A stretch of 64,000 nt of DNA from Terribacillus sp. FSL K6-0262 (GCF_037977385.1 NZ_CP150277.1:1899001-1963000), one strand, 5' to 3'; positions 8,853 through 18,161 are shown, counted from the stretch's first letter. The notes: generated by a model not told the origin, from the letters alone. Made by a program: numbers and translations.

Positions 8853-10130
8853 ATGAATAAGAAATGGATGCTTTTATTTGGCGCATTGCTTTCCGTATTC
8901 ATCATCAGTGGCTGTGGTGCTGATAAGAAGGCAAGTACGGAAGAGGAACCGGCTGCTGCCGAAGAGAAGGCTGCAGGCAGTGAAGATGAGGCGAAAGCAG
9001 TAGATACAGCAGCTGATGCAGATAAGGATGCTTCTGATGGTAAGGAAGAAGCAGCCGATTTCGCTGAACTGATTGATTATATGAAGACGGAAACAGATGC
9101 AGAAGAAGCGACGGTTCTCTATGAAAATACCGAGCCGCAGACGCATGAAATGGAAGGGGTGACAGTCTCCTTGGATTCCTATTCTCTTGTCGAGCTGAAG
9201 GATTTCCATACAGACTACAGTATTCCTTTCAATGATGAGACGAACGGCGGTGTCATTTTGGCAAGCTACACAGTCAAGAATGACACGGACAAGGATCTTC
9301 ACTATACACCGTTTATGTATATGAGCTTTACAGGGGCAACAAAGGATTACAACAATTATAAGGATCTTATTCCGGAGGAAGGTCAGCTGCCCACCAAGCT
9401 GAGTCCGGATAATAAATACGAGCTTAAAGCAGGGGAAACGATAACTGGAACTTATGCTTATCCGATGGGGGAAACGCATTTGAAGACAGCAATGGAATCC
9501 GGTTCGGTCACGGTGGAAGTGCCTGCTCCGACAACTGATCCGGATGATTTAAGCACAGCACTTGGAACGAAGGGGCAGTTCACTATCGATTTGAGTGAAG
9601 AAGGAGCAGAAAAAACAGAAGCAAATGCAGTGTTTTATCAGGATTTGGCATCTGTTGATAACATGGGCGAAAAAACCATGATCGAGGAGAAGGAAGGCAT
9701 CGGGCAAAGCCAGGAGCTGGGGGATGCCACCGTGACATTGGATGGATACCAATTCGCGGAATTCACTCCGAATGAATATGAAGCGCCGCGCTTCGAGAAT
9801 TTCAAGAATGGCGTTGTCTTGCTGACAGTCCAATTCAATGTGGATAATAAAGGCTCCGATAATATTGGTTTGGATAACATGGGATCCAATCTTTATGTAA
9901 ACGATGGCTCGCAGTATCAAATGAGTGAACGCATGCTGTCTCCTTATGAATACCAGGAGAGCATTGCTGCCGGGGAATCCGGTGAATTGCTCCAGGTTTT
10001 TGTGCTTGATAAAGAGCAATACGAAAAGATCTGGAAGGATAAAGCATTCGAGATCGAGCTTGGACCTTTGTACGATGAGAATGCTGAGGATATTTCCAAA
10101 GGCAAGAAAGCAGAATTCAAACTTAAATGA
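8853..10130 (+). CDS. Lipoprotein with two related domains (DUF5068-like)
   Basis: 425-residue lipoprotein: MNKKW start, hydrophobic run, lipobox ISGC near residue 21, then an acidic Ala/Glu/Asp-rich linker to about residue 70. Two repeats follow: the first has VTVSLDSYSLVEL and GGVILASYTVKN (about 105-155), the second ATVTLDGYQFAEF and NGVVLLTVQFNVDN (about 290-335). This is an immunoglobulin-like telokin/DUF4352-type pattern that I associate with the DUF5068 family of bacilli; binding role unknown. GGAGGATG ribosome site; single gene closed by a strong terminator. Confidence 0.8.
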   Translation: MNKKWMLLFGALLSVFIISGCGADKKASTEEEPAAAEEKAAGSEDEAKAVDTAADADKDASDGKEEAADFAELIDYMKTETDAEEATVLYENTEPQTHEMEGVTVSLDSYSLVELKDFHTDYSIPFNDETNGGVILASYTVKNDTDKDLHYTPFMYMSFTGATKDYNNYKDLIPEEGQLPTKLSPDNKYELKAGETITGTYAYPMGETHLKTAMESGSVTVEVPAPTTDPDDLSTALGTKGQFTIDLSEEGAEKTEANAVFYQDLASVDNMGEKTMIEEKEGIGQSQELGDATVTLDGYQFAEFTPNEYEAPRFENFKNGVVLLTVQFNVDNKGSDNIGLDNMGSNLYVNDGSQYQMSERMLSPYEYQESIAAGESGELLQVFVLDKEQYEKIWKDKAFEIELGPLYDENAEDISKGKKAEFKLK

Positions 10131-10133
10131 TGC

Positions 10134-10165
10134 AAAACCGGCTGGCAGCTGCCAGCCGGTTTTCT
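10134..10165. terminator. Bidirectional terminator
   Basis: AAAACCGGCTGGCAG / CTGCCAGCCGGTTTT is a perfect 15-bp stem with almost no loop, flanked by A and T runs, between convergent genes. Confidence 0.85.
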
Positions 10166-10180
10166 TTATATAAAAAATAA

Positions 10181-10208
10181 GGTCCGATCCCATTATGGGA
10201 TCAGACCT
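10181..10208 (-). terminator. Terminator of the pyruvate oxidase gene
   Basis: GGTCCGATCCCA / TGGGATCAGACC stem with one mismatch; read on the minus strand it is followed by TTATTTTTT, just after the poxB stop. Confidence 0.8.
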
Positions 10209-10212
10209 ATAA

Positions 10213-11937
10213 TTACCGGATTAAATTGGTTTTGGCAAGTTCCACCAATTCATTTCCCCGTCCATTCAATACGGCCTTCAGCATCCAAAGTGTAAAGCCA
10301 TGCGCCTGTTCGTAAGTGATTTTAGGCGGCAAGGACAGTTCCTGGCGGTTGACGACGGCGTCCACGATGACTGGGCCATCGTATTCATATGCTTCTTTTA
10401 TGGCGTCCTCCAGGTCGGCAGGATCCTCCACGCGGATGCCTTTGATTCCCATTGCTTCTGCAATGGCTGCAAAATTAGGGCTATCAAGGCCGGTTCCGGT
10501 TTCTGGATAACCGGCTGCCTTCATTTCCAGTTCCACGAAGCTCAGGGCGCTGTTATTATAGACCACTGCCTTGACAGGGAGATTGTGCTGGCGAAGTGTC
10601 AGCATATCGCCCATCAGCATGGATAATCCGCCATCTCCGCAAAGGGCGACGGTTTGTCTGTCTGGCTGCGCAACGGCGGCTCCGATTGCTTGCGGCAGGG
10701 CATTGGCCATCGTGCCGTGGTTGAAGGATCCCAATAGACGTCTTTTGCCGTTCATTTGCAAGTAGCGGGCTGCCCATAGCGTCGGTGTACCCACATCGCA
10801 TGTATAGACGGTATCCTCATCTGCTAAATCGCTGACAACCTTCGTTAAATACTGCGGGTGGATCGGTTTCCGCCCGGGTTTTCCGACAGCAAGATTATCC
10901 AGGTTTTCCCGGACTTTCTTATATGCTTTTACATGTTTCTCTAAATATTTCTCATTATCTTTTTGTTCAATGAGAGGCAGCAGTGCCTCGACCGTTTGTT
11001 TTACATCCCCGACAAGGCCGTATGTCAATGGAGTACGGCGGCCGAGATGCTCGGAACGGATGTCCACTTGCAGGACTTTTGCGTTTTTCGGATAGAATTG
11101 ACGGTATGGGAAGTCGGTGCCGAGCATGAGTAGTACATCGCAATCCATCATGGCTTCATATCCGGAGGAATAGCCGATTAAGCCGGTCAAACCAGCATAA
11201 TAAGGGTTGTCGTATTCCAGATGTTCTTTCCCGCGAAGCGCAACCACCATCGGTGCGTTCAGCTTGCCGCAAAGCTCCATCAATTGATCATGCGCACCCT
11301 CGCAGCCTGCGCCGCAAAGCAAGGTCACTTTTTGTCCTTCATTCAGATAATCCGCCAGGGCGGTCAGCTCTTCCCGGGATGGGTGAATGACCGGTTTGGA
11401 GACATGGACAGGTACTTGCGGAACTTTGGCATTGGCATCCAAACCTGCTACGTCCCCAGGTAAAACAAGGACGGAAACGCCTTGTTTCGCGATGGCTTGC
11501 TGCATCGCCATATTCACCATCAAGGGCATTTGCTCTGGTCGCTGCACGGTCTCGACAAAGTGGCTGCAATCGTTAAAGAGTATTTCCGGACGCGTTTGCT
11601 GAAAGTATTCGCTGCCGATTTCACTGCTCGGAATATGCGCTGCAATCGCAAGTACAGGAATACGGGAACGATGGCAGTCGTACAAGCCATTGATCAGATG
11701 CAAGTTTCCCGGACCGCTGCTTCCTGCACAGACAGCAATGCTGTCATTCAATGCAGCATCTGCCCCTGCTGCAAAAGCCGCAACTTCCTCGTGGCGCACG
11801 CCGACCCATTCAATCCTTTCCGAGCGTCTGATGGAATCCAATACAGCATTCAACGAGTCCCCTACGATGCCGTAGATTCTTTTTACCCCTGCATTCAATA
11901 AAGAATCAATCAATAAATCAGCTATTGTTCTTGGCAT
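10213..11937 (-). CDS. poxB: Pyruvate oxidase / pyruvate:quinone dehydrogenase
   Basis: 574-residue thiamine-diphosphate- and FAD-dependent enzyme of the PoxB/YdaP type, decarboxylating pyruvate to acetate with electrons passed to the quinone pool at the membrane. Domains: N-terminal ThDP pyrimidine domain with catalytic Glu in RHEEVAAFAAGAD (about residue 50), central FAD-type domain, and C-terminal pyrophosphate domain with the GDGG ... NN ThDP motif (CGDGGLSML ... VVYNN, about 430-460). Closest remembered relative is B. subtilis ydaP. GGAGGGG lies upstream of the ATG. Acetolactate synthase is the main alternative, disfavoured by SFNHGTMANALPQAIGA and the overall resemblance to PoxB. Confidence 0.88.
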   Translation of the reverse strand: MPRTIADLLIDSLLNAGVKRIYGIVGDSLNAVLDSIRRSERIEWVGVRHEEVAAFAAGADAALNDSIAVCAGSSGPGNLHLINGLYDCHRSRIPVLAIAAHIPSSEIGSEYFQQTRPEILFNDCSHFVETVQRPEQMPLMVNMAMQQAIAKQGVSVLVLPGDVAGLDANAKVPQVPVHVSKPVIHPSREELTALADYLNEGQKVTLLCGAGCEGAHDQLMELCGKLNAPMVVALRGKEHLEYDNPYYAGLTGLIGYSSGYEAMMDCDVLLMLGTDFPYRQFYPKNAKVLQVDIRSEHLGRRTPLTYGLVGDVKQTVEALLPLIEQKDNEKYLEKHVKAYKKVRENLDNLAVGKPGRKPIHPQYLTKVVSDLADEDTVYTCDVGTPTLWAARYLQMNGKRRLLGSFNHGTMANALPQAIGAAVAQPDRQTVALCGDGGLSMLMGDMLTLRQHNLPVKAVVYNNSALSFVELEMKAAGYPETGTGLDSPNFAAIAEAMGIKGIRVEDPADLEDAIKEAYEYDGPVIVDAVVNRQELSLPPKITYEQAHGFTLWMLKAVLNGRGNELVELAKTNLIR

Positions 11938-12361
11938 GTTTTACCCCTCCATAGTCAGTTATACAATCTGTAATCCCCTTGATACCTGCAAACATGGAAC
12001 ATCGATTTCTTGCTAAGTCGAGCCGTCACTTCCTTTTACCCCTTTTCATCATGAATACTTACGAAAATAATCACCAAGCTGCCCCGAATGAATCGCCGTA
12101 ACGGCAAAACATCAGGAAAAGGAAACTGTTATAGTTATTTATTTCATCTGTATCATAATGAAAAGCGGACAAAAATTATTCACATTTATATACTACTCCT
12201 TACAATCAGTAGTTTACAAGGAATTTGCAAAGTGTTTTTTAATTAAATAAATTAGTTTTATAAACTGTATCAATGAAATATCGATATACGTATAGTACAA
12301 TTCCCGTAGATGAACCAAACGAAAATAAATGCTTGTTTTGGGCAGGGGATCCTGTCCTGAG
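11938..12361. other. Divergent intergenic region
   Basis: About 420 AT-rich bases between poxB and the DUF956 gene. I see no gene. I looked for a sigma-B promoter upstream of poxB and found only a poorly spaced candidate, so I do not annotate one. Confidence 0.5.
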
Positions 12362-12389
12362 TTGCTCCAAGTGATAAAACGTGTATAAT
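12362..12389 (+). promoter_or_regulatory. Sigma-A promoter of the DUF956 gene
   Basis: TTGCTC, 16 bases, TATAAT; the start codon follows 40 bases later. Confidence 0.65.
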
Positions 12390-12428
12390 ACGTTTAAAAG
12401 AATCATCAAATGGCTGGGGGGAGAAAGA

Positions 12429-12800
12429 ATGGTACAGTCGATCAATACAAAAGTCGATTTGGTCATCGATGCAACTTCCCATATAGGGATGGCGGCATAT
12501 GGCAAGATCATGATCGGGGATAAAGGATTCGAATTCTTTAATAATCGCGATGCGCGTAAATTCATCCAGATTCCATGGGAAGAAGTGGATTACGTGATTG
12601 CCTCGGTTTTGTTCAAAGGAAAATGGATTCCGCGTTATGCAATCAGGACAAAGCGGAATGGGACATATACATTTTCTTCAAAGGACCCAAAAAGAGTGTT
12701 CCGGGCAATGCGTGAATACGTAGATCCCAACCATATGGTCAAATCACTGGGTGTCTTCGATGTTGTCAAACGCGGGTTGAAGAGTAAAGCAAGTAAGTAA
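12429..12800 (+). CDS. DUF956 family protein linked to mannose-class PTS
   Basis: 123 residues from the ATG at 12429, preceded by GGGGGGAG; the earlier in-frame ATG at 12381 overlaps the promoter. Sequence features: VDLVIDATSHIGMAAYGKIMIGDKGFEF and IPWEEVDYV, a PH-like beta-rich pattern characteristic of DUF956. Family knowledge: these genes usually lie at the end of mannose-PTS operons (manO in lactic bacteria). Here the gene precedes manXYZ, has its own promoter, and is separated by a regulated leader. Role probably regulatory or accessory to the PTS; inferred from context. Confidence 0.82.
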   Translation: MVQSINTKVDLVIDATSHIGMAAYGKIMIGDKGFEFFNNRDARKFIQIPWEEVDYVIASVLFKGKWIPRYAIRTKRNGTYTFSSKDPKRVFRAMREYVDPNHMVKSLGVFDVVKRGLKSKASK

Positions 12801-12866
12801 TATAGTCACATGGAACCCGGATTGGGAGCGGCTTTTCCAGGACTTTTGGCAGAAAAGAAATTTTTC

Positions 12867-12895
12867 TTGAAAGGGCAAAAGTGGTGTGCTACAAT
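12867..12895 (+). promoter_or_regulatory. Sigma-A promoter of the manXYZ operon
   Basis: TTGAAA, 17 bases, TACAAT. It starts the long leader in front of the PTS genes. Confidence 0.75.
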
Positions 12896-12943
12896 ACCTT
12901 TGAAAGCTCACTAAAGCAAGGTGCAAATTTTTTTATCATTAAA

Positions 12944-12957
12944 TTAAAGCGCTTGCA
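12944..12957 (+). promoter_or_regulatory. Candidate CcpA cre site
   Basis: TTAAAGCGCTTGCA fits the cre consensus TGWAANCGNTNWCA at 12 of 14 positions. It lies about 50 bases downstream of the promoter, where CcpA would act as a roadblock to give carbon catabolite repression of the PTS. Confidence 0.6.
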
Positions 12958-12990
12958 ATTAAAATGAAATAGCCATTGCAATTATTTTTT

Positions 12991-13019
12991 TACGTGTTAC
13001 TGATTCGATCAGGCATGAG
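12991..13019 (+). promoter_or_regulatory. RAT antiterminator site (LicT/SacY type)
   Basis: TGTTACTGATTCGATCAGGCA carries the hallmarks of ribonucleic antiterminator sites: GTTACTG, a short loop, then CAGGCA, with CTGAT/ATCAG pairing. Its 3' side shares bases with the 5' arm of the following terminator, the arrangement used by BglG/LicT/SacY antiterminators. The lower stem is weaker than in the textbook site. Confidence 0.6.
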
Positions 13020-13104
13020 TGAAAAAGTATTGATTAAAACGACGTATAGGGTCCATTCATACCTATGCCTTCCTTTAATCTGCTTTTTTGCTCATGCCTT
13101 TTTT
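13012..13104 (+). terminator. Leader terminator of the manXYZ operon
   Basis: A long imperfect hairpin: GGCATGAG at 13012 pairs with CTCATGCC at 13091, GATTAAA with TTTAATC, and GTATAGG with CCTATGC inside; TTTTTT follows directly. It lies between promoter and manX and so is an attenuator rather than a gene-end terminator. Confidence 0.7.
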
Positions 13105-13187
13105 ATGTTTTTTATCGAATGTAACCGCTTTAGATGGGCTGGCCAAGTTTAGTCATGCTTTCAAAAATGCTAATAGGAGGTTAAAAG

Positions 13188-14156
13188 ATGGTAGGAATCA
13201 TTATTGCCACTCACGGGGAATTTGCCACTGGTATCCTGCAATCCGGGACGATGATCTTTGGAGAGCAAGAGAATGTAAAAGCTGTTACATTGATGCCGAG
13301 CGAAGGACCTGCTGATGTGAAGCTGAAGATGGAAAAAGCAATCGCCTCTTTCGACAATCAAGACGAAGTATTATTCTTGGTCGATCTTTGGGGCGGAACA
13401 CCTTTCAATCAAGCCAACAGCTTGCTTGAGGGGCATGAGGATAAATGGGCGATCGTGGCTGGCTTGAACTTAGCCATGCTGATCGAAACCTTTGCATCTC
13501 GTTTCTCCATGAACACGGCACATGAGATTGCCGCGCATATTTTAGGCAGTGCGAAAGAAGCGGTAAAAGTAAAACCGGAGGAACTCGAGCCGGCAGCTCC
13601 GGCTGCAGCCGCGGCCGGGCCATCGAATACAGGTGCCCCTGGTACATTTGAATACGTATTGGCACGTATCGATACGCGCTTGCTGCATGGTCAGGTTGCG
13701 ACTGCTTGGACAAAAAATACACGGCCTACACGCATCATCGTTGTATCTGACGAAGTAGCCAAGGATGATCTGCGTAAGAAGCTGATCCAGCAGGCTGCCC
13801 CTTCCGGTGTAAAGGCGCATGTCGTTCCTGTCCATAAGATGATCGAACTTGCAAAAGATGATCAGCATTTTGGCGGTCAGCGCGCACTGCTTCTTTTCGA
13901 AAACCCGCAGGATGCGCTCCGGGCGGTTGAGGGAGGCGTTCCGCTCACGACAATCAATGTCGGCTCGATGGCGCACTCACCTGGCAAAGTACAGCCGAAT
14001 AAGGTGCTGGCCTTCAGCCAGGATGATATCAATACGTTCACCAAGCTGAAAGAGTATGGGGTGAGCTTCGATGTACGTAAAGTTCCGGGTGACTCAAAGG
14101 GCAATATGGACGAGATTTTGAAAAGGGCACAAGCGGAATTGAACAAACAGAAATAA
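13188..14156 (+). CDS. manX: Mannose-class PTS fused EIIA-EIIB
   Basis: 322-residue phosphotransfer protein. EIIA domain (1-125) has the phosphorylated His9 in ATHGEFA and the DLWGGTPFN motif near residue 66. An Ala/Pro-rich linker (about 132-150) leads to EIIB (152-322), whose active His167 lies in RIDTRLLHGQV. Phosphate passes from HPr to His9, to His167, then to the sugar moved by ManYZ. AGGAGG precedes the ATG. Sugar identity (mannose, glucose, glucosamine, fructose) cannot be read from this protein alone. Confidence 0.93.
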   Translation: MVGIIIATHGEFATGILQSGTMIFGEQENVKAVTLMPSEGPADVKLKMEKAIASFDNQDEVLFLVDLWGGTPFNQANSLLEGHEDKWAIVAGLNLAMLIETFASRFSMNTAHEIAAHILGSAKEAVKVKPEELEPAAPAAAAAGPSNTGAPGTFEYVLARIDTRLLHGQVATAWTKNTRPTRIIVVSDEVAKDDLRKKLIQQAAPSGVKAHVVPVHKMIELAKDDQHFGGQRALLLFENPQDALRAVEGGVPLTTINVGSMAHSPGKVQPNKVLAFSQDDINTFTKLKEYGVSFDVRKVPGDSKGNMDEILKRAQAELNKQK

Positions 14157-14190
14157 TCCTGATGATCACATAAAAGGAGGATTAATAATC

Positions 14191-14997
14191 ATGGATTTGA
14201 CTATGATTCAAATCATATTAGTTGTTATCGTGGCATTCTTGGCTGGTGTGGAAGGAATCCTGGATGAATTCCACTTCCATCAGCCAATCATTGCCTGTAC
14301 ATTGATCGGTTTGGTTACAGGGGAAGTCGTACCATGCCTTATCTTGGGAGGCACCTTGCAGCTGATCGCATTGGGCTGGGCAAACATCGGGGCGGCTGTA
14401 GCTCCTGATGCCGCGCTGGCATCGGTTGCATCTGCAATCATTTTGGTTTTAGGCGGTCAAGGGGAAGCGGGCGTTTCTTCTGCCATCGCAATCGCAGTGC
14501 CGCTTGCTGTGGCAGGTCTTTTGCTTACCATCATCGTTCGTACGCTTGCAACGGGGATAGTGCACCTGATGGATGCGGCAGCGAAGGAGGGGAACTTCCG
14601 GCGAGTTGAAATGTGGCATGTCATCGCTATCATCATGCAAGGACTGCGTATCGCTATCCCGGCAGCATTGATTGTGGCGATTGGTGCTGGTCCGGTTAGA
14701 GATTTGCTGGAAGCGATGCCATCCTGGCTGACAGACGGTTTGGCAGTCGGCGGCGGAATGGTGGTAGCTGTCGGTTATGCCATGGTCATCAACATGATGG
14801 CGACAAAGGAAGTATGGCCATTCTTTGCAATTGGTTTTGTCTTGGCGACGATTCCATCGATCACACTTTTGGGTCTTGGTGCTATCGGGGTTGCGCTTGC
14901 ACTTATCTATCTTGCACTTACGAAACAAGGCGGTTCAGGTAATGGCGGTAACGGAAACACTGGCGATCCGTTAGGCGACATCATCGATAACTACTAA
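14191..14997 (+). CDS. manY: Mannose-class PTS EIIC permease
   Basis: 268-residue membrane component of the sugar channel, with many hydrophobic helices, the family region GVEGILDEFHFHQPIIACTLIGLVTGE near residues 21-47, and QLIALGWANIGAAVAPDAALASV around 68-90. A Gly/Asn-rich tail (GGSGNGGNGNTGDP) ends the protein. AAAGGAGG precedes the ATG, 34 bases after manX. Works with EIID to translocate the sugar. Confidence 0.93.
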   Translation: MDLTMIQIILVVIVAFLAGVEGILDEFHFHQPIIACTLIGLVTGEVVPCLILGGTLQLIALGWANIGAAVAPDAALASVASAIILVLGGQGEAGVSSAIAIAVPLAVAGLLLTIIVRTLATGIVHLMDAAAKEGNFRRVEMWHVIAIIMQGLRIAIPAALIVAIGAGPVRDLLEAMPSWLTDGLAVGGGMVVAVGYAMVINMMATKEVWPFFAIGFVLATIPSITLLGLGAIGVALALIYLALTKQGGSGNGGNGNTGDPLGDIIDNY

Positions 14998-15016
14998 AAA
15001 AGGGGGAGGAAAAACA

Positions 15017-15928
15017 ATGTCACAAGAATTGAAGTTATCCAAAAGAGATCGTGTTTCTATCTGGTGGCGTTCCACTTTCATTCAAGGTTCCTGGAACTAT
15101 GAACGTATGCAAAACGGCGGCTGGGCATTTTCCATGATTCCCGCCATCAAAAGATTATATAAAACAAAAGAAGATCGTGCTGCGGCATTGCAGCGTCACT
15201 TGGAATTCTTCAATACGCATCCATATGTCGCTTCACCGATCATCGGGGTGACGCTGGCGCTGGAAGAAGAACGTGCCAACGGGGCGCCGGTCGATGACAA
15301 GGCCATCCAAGGGGTCAAAGTCGGGATGATGGGACCCTTGGCAGGTATCGGGGATCCGACTTTCTGGTTCACGGTGAAGCCGATCCTTGGTGCTTTGGCT
15401 GCTTCCCTTGCTCTGACCGGCAATATACTCGGCCCGATCCTTTACTTCGTGTTATGGAACCTCATCCGCATGGGATTCACCTGGTATACACAGGAGCTCG
15501 GTTACAAAGCAGGTTCCAAGATCACCGAAGACTTATCCGGCGGACTGCTGCAGGATATAACCAAAGGCGCCTCGATACTCGGGATGTTCATATTGGGGTC
15601 GCTGGTCAACCGATGGGTGTCGGTAGCCTTTACACCGACCGTATCGAAAGTCAAGCTTGATGAAGGCGCTTATATTGACTGGGATAACTTGCCTGAGGGA
15701 TCGGAAGGAATCAGGACGGCATTGGAACAGCAAGCCGCCGGCCGATCGTTAAGCGAATATCAGGTAACCACCCTGCAAGATAACCTGGATAGCTTGATCC
15801 CTGGCTTGGCTGGACTTTTGATCACATTGCTTTGCATGTGGCTGCTGAGGAAGAAGGTTTCTCCGATTGTGATGATCCTTGGATTGTTCGTGATTGGTAT
15901 TGCCTTCCACGCCATCGGTTTGATGTAA
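15017..15928 (+). CDS. manZ: Mannose-class PTS EIID
   Basis: 303 residues. Cytosolic N-terminal part with the family blocks WWRSTFIQGSWNYERMQNGG (about 16-35) and NTHPYVASPIIGVTLALEEE (about 70-90), then GPLAGIGDPTFWFT and C-terminal membrane segments. GGGGGAGG precedes the ATG. The 35-residue polar insert around 225-255 is an extracellular or cytosolic loop found in longer EIIDs. Last gene of the PTS operon. Confidence 0.93.
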   Translation: MSQELKLSKRDRVSIWWRSTFIQGSWNYERMQNGGWAFSMIPAIKRLYKTKEDRAAALQRHLEFFNTHPYVASPIIGVTLALEEERANGAPVDDKAIQGVKVGMMGPLAGIGDPTFWFTVKPILGALAASLALTGNILGPILYFVLWNLIRMGFTWYTQELGYKAGSKITEDLSGGLLQDITKGASILGMFILGSLVNRWVSVAFTPTVSKVKLDEGAYIDWDNLPEGSEGIRTALEQQAAGRSLSEYQVTTLQDNLDSLIPGLAGLLITLLCMWLLRKKVSPIVMILGLFVIGIAFHAIGLM

Positions 15929-15943
15929 TAAGTAATTCGATAA

Positions 15944-16003
15944 AAAAAGGGAAGTACCTCCTGGTATGATGAACTTATCCATCCTTGGGGGTGCTTTTTC
16001 ATA
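15944..16003 (+). terminator. Probable terminator after manZ
   Basis: An imperfect hairpin pairs AGTACCTCCTGG with CCTTGGGGGTGCT, followed by TTTTTC. The loop is about 20 bases, so the call is moderate. Confidence 0.5.
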
Positions 16004-16038
16004 CAACAGAATCATTCACTATATCTTAGGAGGCTGCT

Positions 16039-17055
16039 ATGCTTACAATCGGTTATATTGGAAATGGGAAAAGCACGAATAGATATCATCTGCCATTTGT
16101 ACTGCAGCGGGAGAATATAAAGGTAAAGACGATTTATCGGAGGAATCCCGATCGTGATAACTGGGATAAAATCGCAGGGGTGCATTACACGTCTGATGTA
16201 AATGAATTATTACAAGACAAGGACATCCAGCTAATTGTGATCTGCACGAAACACGACAGCCATTATGCGTACGCCAAACAAGTATTGGAGCATGACAAGC
16301 ACTGCTTGGTGGAAAAGCCTTTTATGGAAACCTCTCAGCAGGCAAAGGAAATCTTTGCATTGGCAAAAGAGAAAGGGTTGCTAGTGCAGGCATATCAAAA
16401 CAGACGCTTTGACAGTGACTTCCTGACGGTGCAGAAGGTCATCGAGGAAGGGAAATTAGGGGACTTGCTGGAAGTGGAAATGCATTATGATTATTATCGG
16501 CCCGAAGTACCGGAGTCCGCACATTTCTTTGATCCTGCGGAGTCCTATCTGTACGGTCATGGCTGCCATACCCTGGATCAGGTCATCAGCTATTTCGGAA
16601 AGCCTGATCATGTCCATTACGATGTGCGGCAATTATTGGGTCAGGGAAGAATGAATGATTATTTTGATCTGGATTTATATTATGGCAGATTGAAGGTATC
16701 GGTTAAATCCAGTTACTTCAGACTGAAAGAAAGACCGAGCTTCGTCGTTCATGGCAAAAAAGGCACCTTTGTGAAAGAAACCAAAGACCGTCAGGAAGAA
16801 CATTTGAAATTATTCTATATGCCTGATAACAAGGATTTCGGTATCGATACACTCCAGCATTACGGTGTCCTCACCTATATCGATGAGGACGGTACCATCC
16901 ACGAAGAAAAAGTGAAATCCGTCGATGGCGATTATGGAAGGGTATACGATGACGTATATGAAGCCATCGTCAATGGGAAAGAGAAAACCATCACGGACGA
17001 ACAGACAGTGCTGCAGATGGAAATGCTGGAGACAGGGGTCAAGAACTTGAAGTAG
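16039..17055 (+). CDS. Gfo/Idh/MocA family oxidoreductase
   Basis: 338-residue NAD(P)-dependent sugar/polyol dehydrogenase family protein. N-terminal Rossmann domain begins GYIGNGKSTNRYHLPF (residues 4-19), and the family EKP motif is present (CLVEKPF, about residue 95), whose Lys takes part in catalysis. C-terminal half is the alpha/beta dimerisation domain. It follows the PTS with its own GGAGG site. Substrate unknown; the location suggests a sugar imported by manXYZ or a related polyol. Confidence 0.85.
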   Translation: MLTIGYIGNGKSTNRYHLPFVLQRENIKVKTIYRRNPDRDNWDKIAGVHYTSDVNELLQDKDIQLIVICTKHDSHYAYAKQVLEHDKHCLVEKPFMETSQQAKEIFALAKEKGLLVQAYQNRRFDSDFLTVQKVIEEGKLGDLLEVEMHYDYYRPEVPESAHFFDPAESYLYGHGCHTLDQVISYFGKPDHVHYDVRQLLGQGRMNDYFDLDLYYGRLKVSVKSSYFRLKERPSFVVHGKKGTFVKETKDRQEEHLKLFYMPDNKDFGIDTLQHYGVLTYIDEDGTIHEEKVKSVDGDYGRVYDDVYEAIVNGKEKTITDEQTVLQMEMLETGVKNLK

Positions 17056-17081
17056 TATATAAGATTTCCTTTACGTTTGAA

Positions 17082-17126
17082 AGTGTCCTATATCCATATA
17101 TACGAATGGGTATAGGACACTTTTTT
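17082..17126 (+). terminator. Intrinsic terminator
   Basis: GTGTCCTATA / TATAGGACAC arms with further internal pairing, followed by TTTTTT. Confidence 0.85.
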
Positions 17127-17313
17127 GAGGTTCTAATTTTTCGATCCGATAATGTTTGATCCATCCATCTAGTTTTCAGCCATTAAATTTGATCGGATTC
17201 TGGGTATCATCTATACAAATAGGACTAAAAACAGACTTTTTTTGCATGAAACGTTCAATTTCTAGTCCTTTTTACCGATATAAGGGGAAACCATGTGCGG
17301 AGGAGCCCGTTTT

Positions 17314-18150
17314 ATGAATTCTACATTACAAGCAGTAGTCAATATCGCCCCGATTTTAAAAGACACATTGGGTCCGACAGCCGCGATAGGTGTAATGGAC
17401 ACAGAGAAGTTTGTATACTTTGCCCCATCGACGCTTTTGAAGCTGGACGTTCAAGTAGGAAAATCAAGACTGGATGAACATGATGCTTATTTGCGAGCAA
17501 TCAAAGGTGAATACATCATTTCTAAAACAGAAGATCCAGAAGTATTCGGTGTACCAGTCATGACGTCCATAACGCCGATTCGTGATTTGGAAACGAACGA
17601 AATTGCAGGACTGTTGTCTTTATCCCGGACTTTGGAGCATCAGGAAAAGCTGGATAAAGAACTGACCCGGCTGCATGAGGTAATCGACGCATTGCAAGGC
17701 AAGGTACAGCATGTAGCTGCCCAGGCAGAAGAGCTTTCCGCCACCAGCAATGACATCAACGGTCAAGCAAACAGTGCAAAGCATAACTCCCGCCAAATAG
17801 GTGATGTCGTTCAATTAATCGAGCAAATATCCACACAGACAAATCTTCTGGGATTGAATGCCGCCATTGAAGCAGCTCGTTCTGGTGAAGCAGGAAAAGG
17901 CTTTGGTGTGGTGGCAGATGAAATCCGCAAGCTTTCCGACAATACAAAGGAAGCGGTCCAAACCATCGGAAAATCCCTTACAGAAATACAATCCAGCATT
18001 GAAAATCTGACACTCAGCATCAATGAAGTCTCTGCTTCATCCGAGGGGCAGTCTGTCATCATGGTCGAATTCATGGATGATATTCAAGCCTTGGATGAAA
18101 AGAGCAAACAGATCATCGAAACGATGAAGAAAGTAACTAACCAGGAATAG
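17314..18150 (+). CDS. Soluble methyl-accepting chemotaxis-like protein (YfmS type) 1
   Basis: 278 residues from the ATG at 17314 (GGAGGAG nine bases upstream); an in-frame ATG at 17293 is possible. No membrane segment. The N-terminal about 115 residues resemble a small sensory domain ([13 protein letters not shown] ... [13 protein letters not shown]), then a coiled-coil MCP signalling domain with the hairpin tip [21 protein letters not shown] (about 177-197) that contacts CheA/CheW. Family relative: the soluble receptor YfmS of B. subtilis. Forms a tandem with the next gene. Confidence 0.85.
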   Translation: MNSTLQAVVNIAPILKDTLGPTAAIGVMDTEKFVYFAPSTLLKLDVQVGKSRLDEHDAYLRAIKGEYIISKTEDPEVFGVPVMTSITPIRDLETNEIAGLLSLSRTLEHQEKLDKELTRLHEVIDALQGKVQHVAAQAEELSATSNDINGQANSAKHNSRQIGDVVQLIEQISTQTNLLGLNAAIEAARSGEAGKGFGVVADEIRKLSDNTKEAVQTIGKSLTEIQSSIENLTLSINEVSASSEGQSVIMVEFMDDIQALDEKSKQIIETMKKVTNQE

Positions 18151-18161
18151 AGGGGTTGAAA

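Noticed and set aside
11938..12010. Possible sigma-B promoter upstream of poxB
   Set aside because: GTTTGC and GGGGAT elements are present on the minus strand but the spacer is only nine bases, too short.
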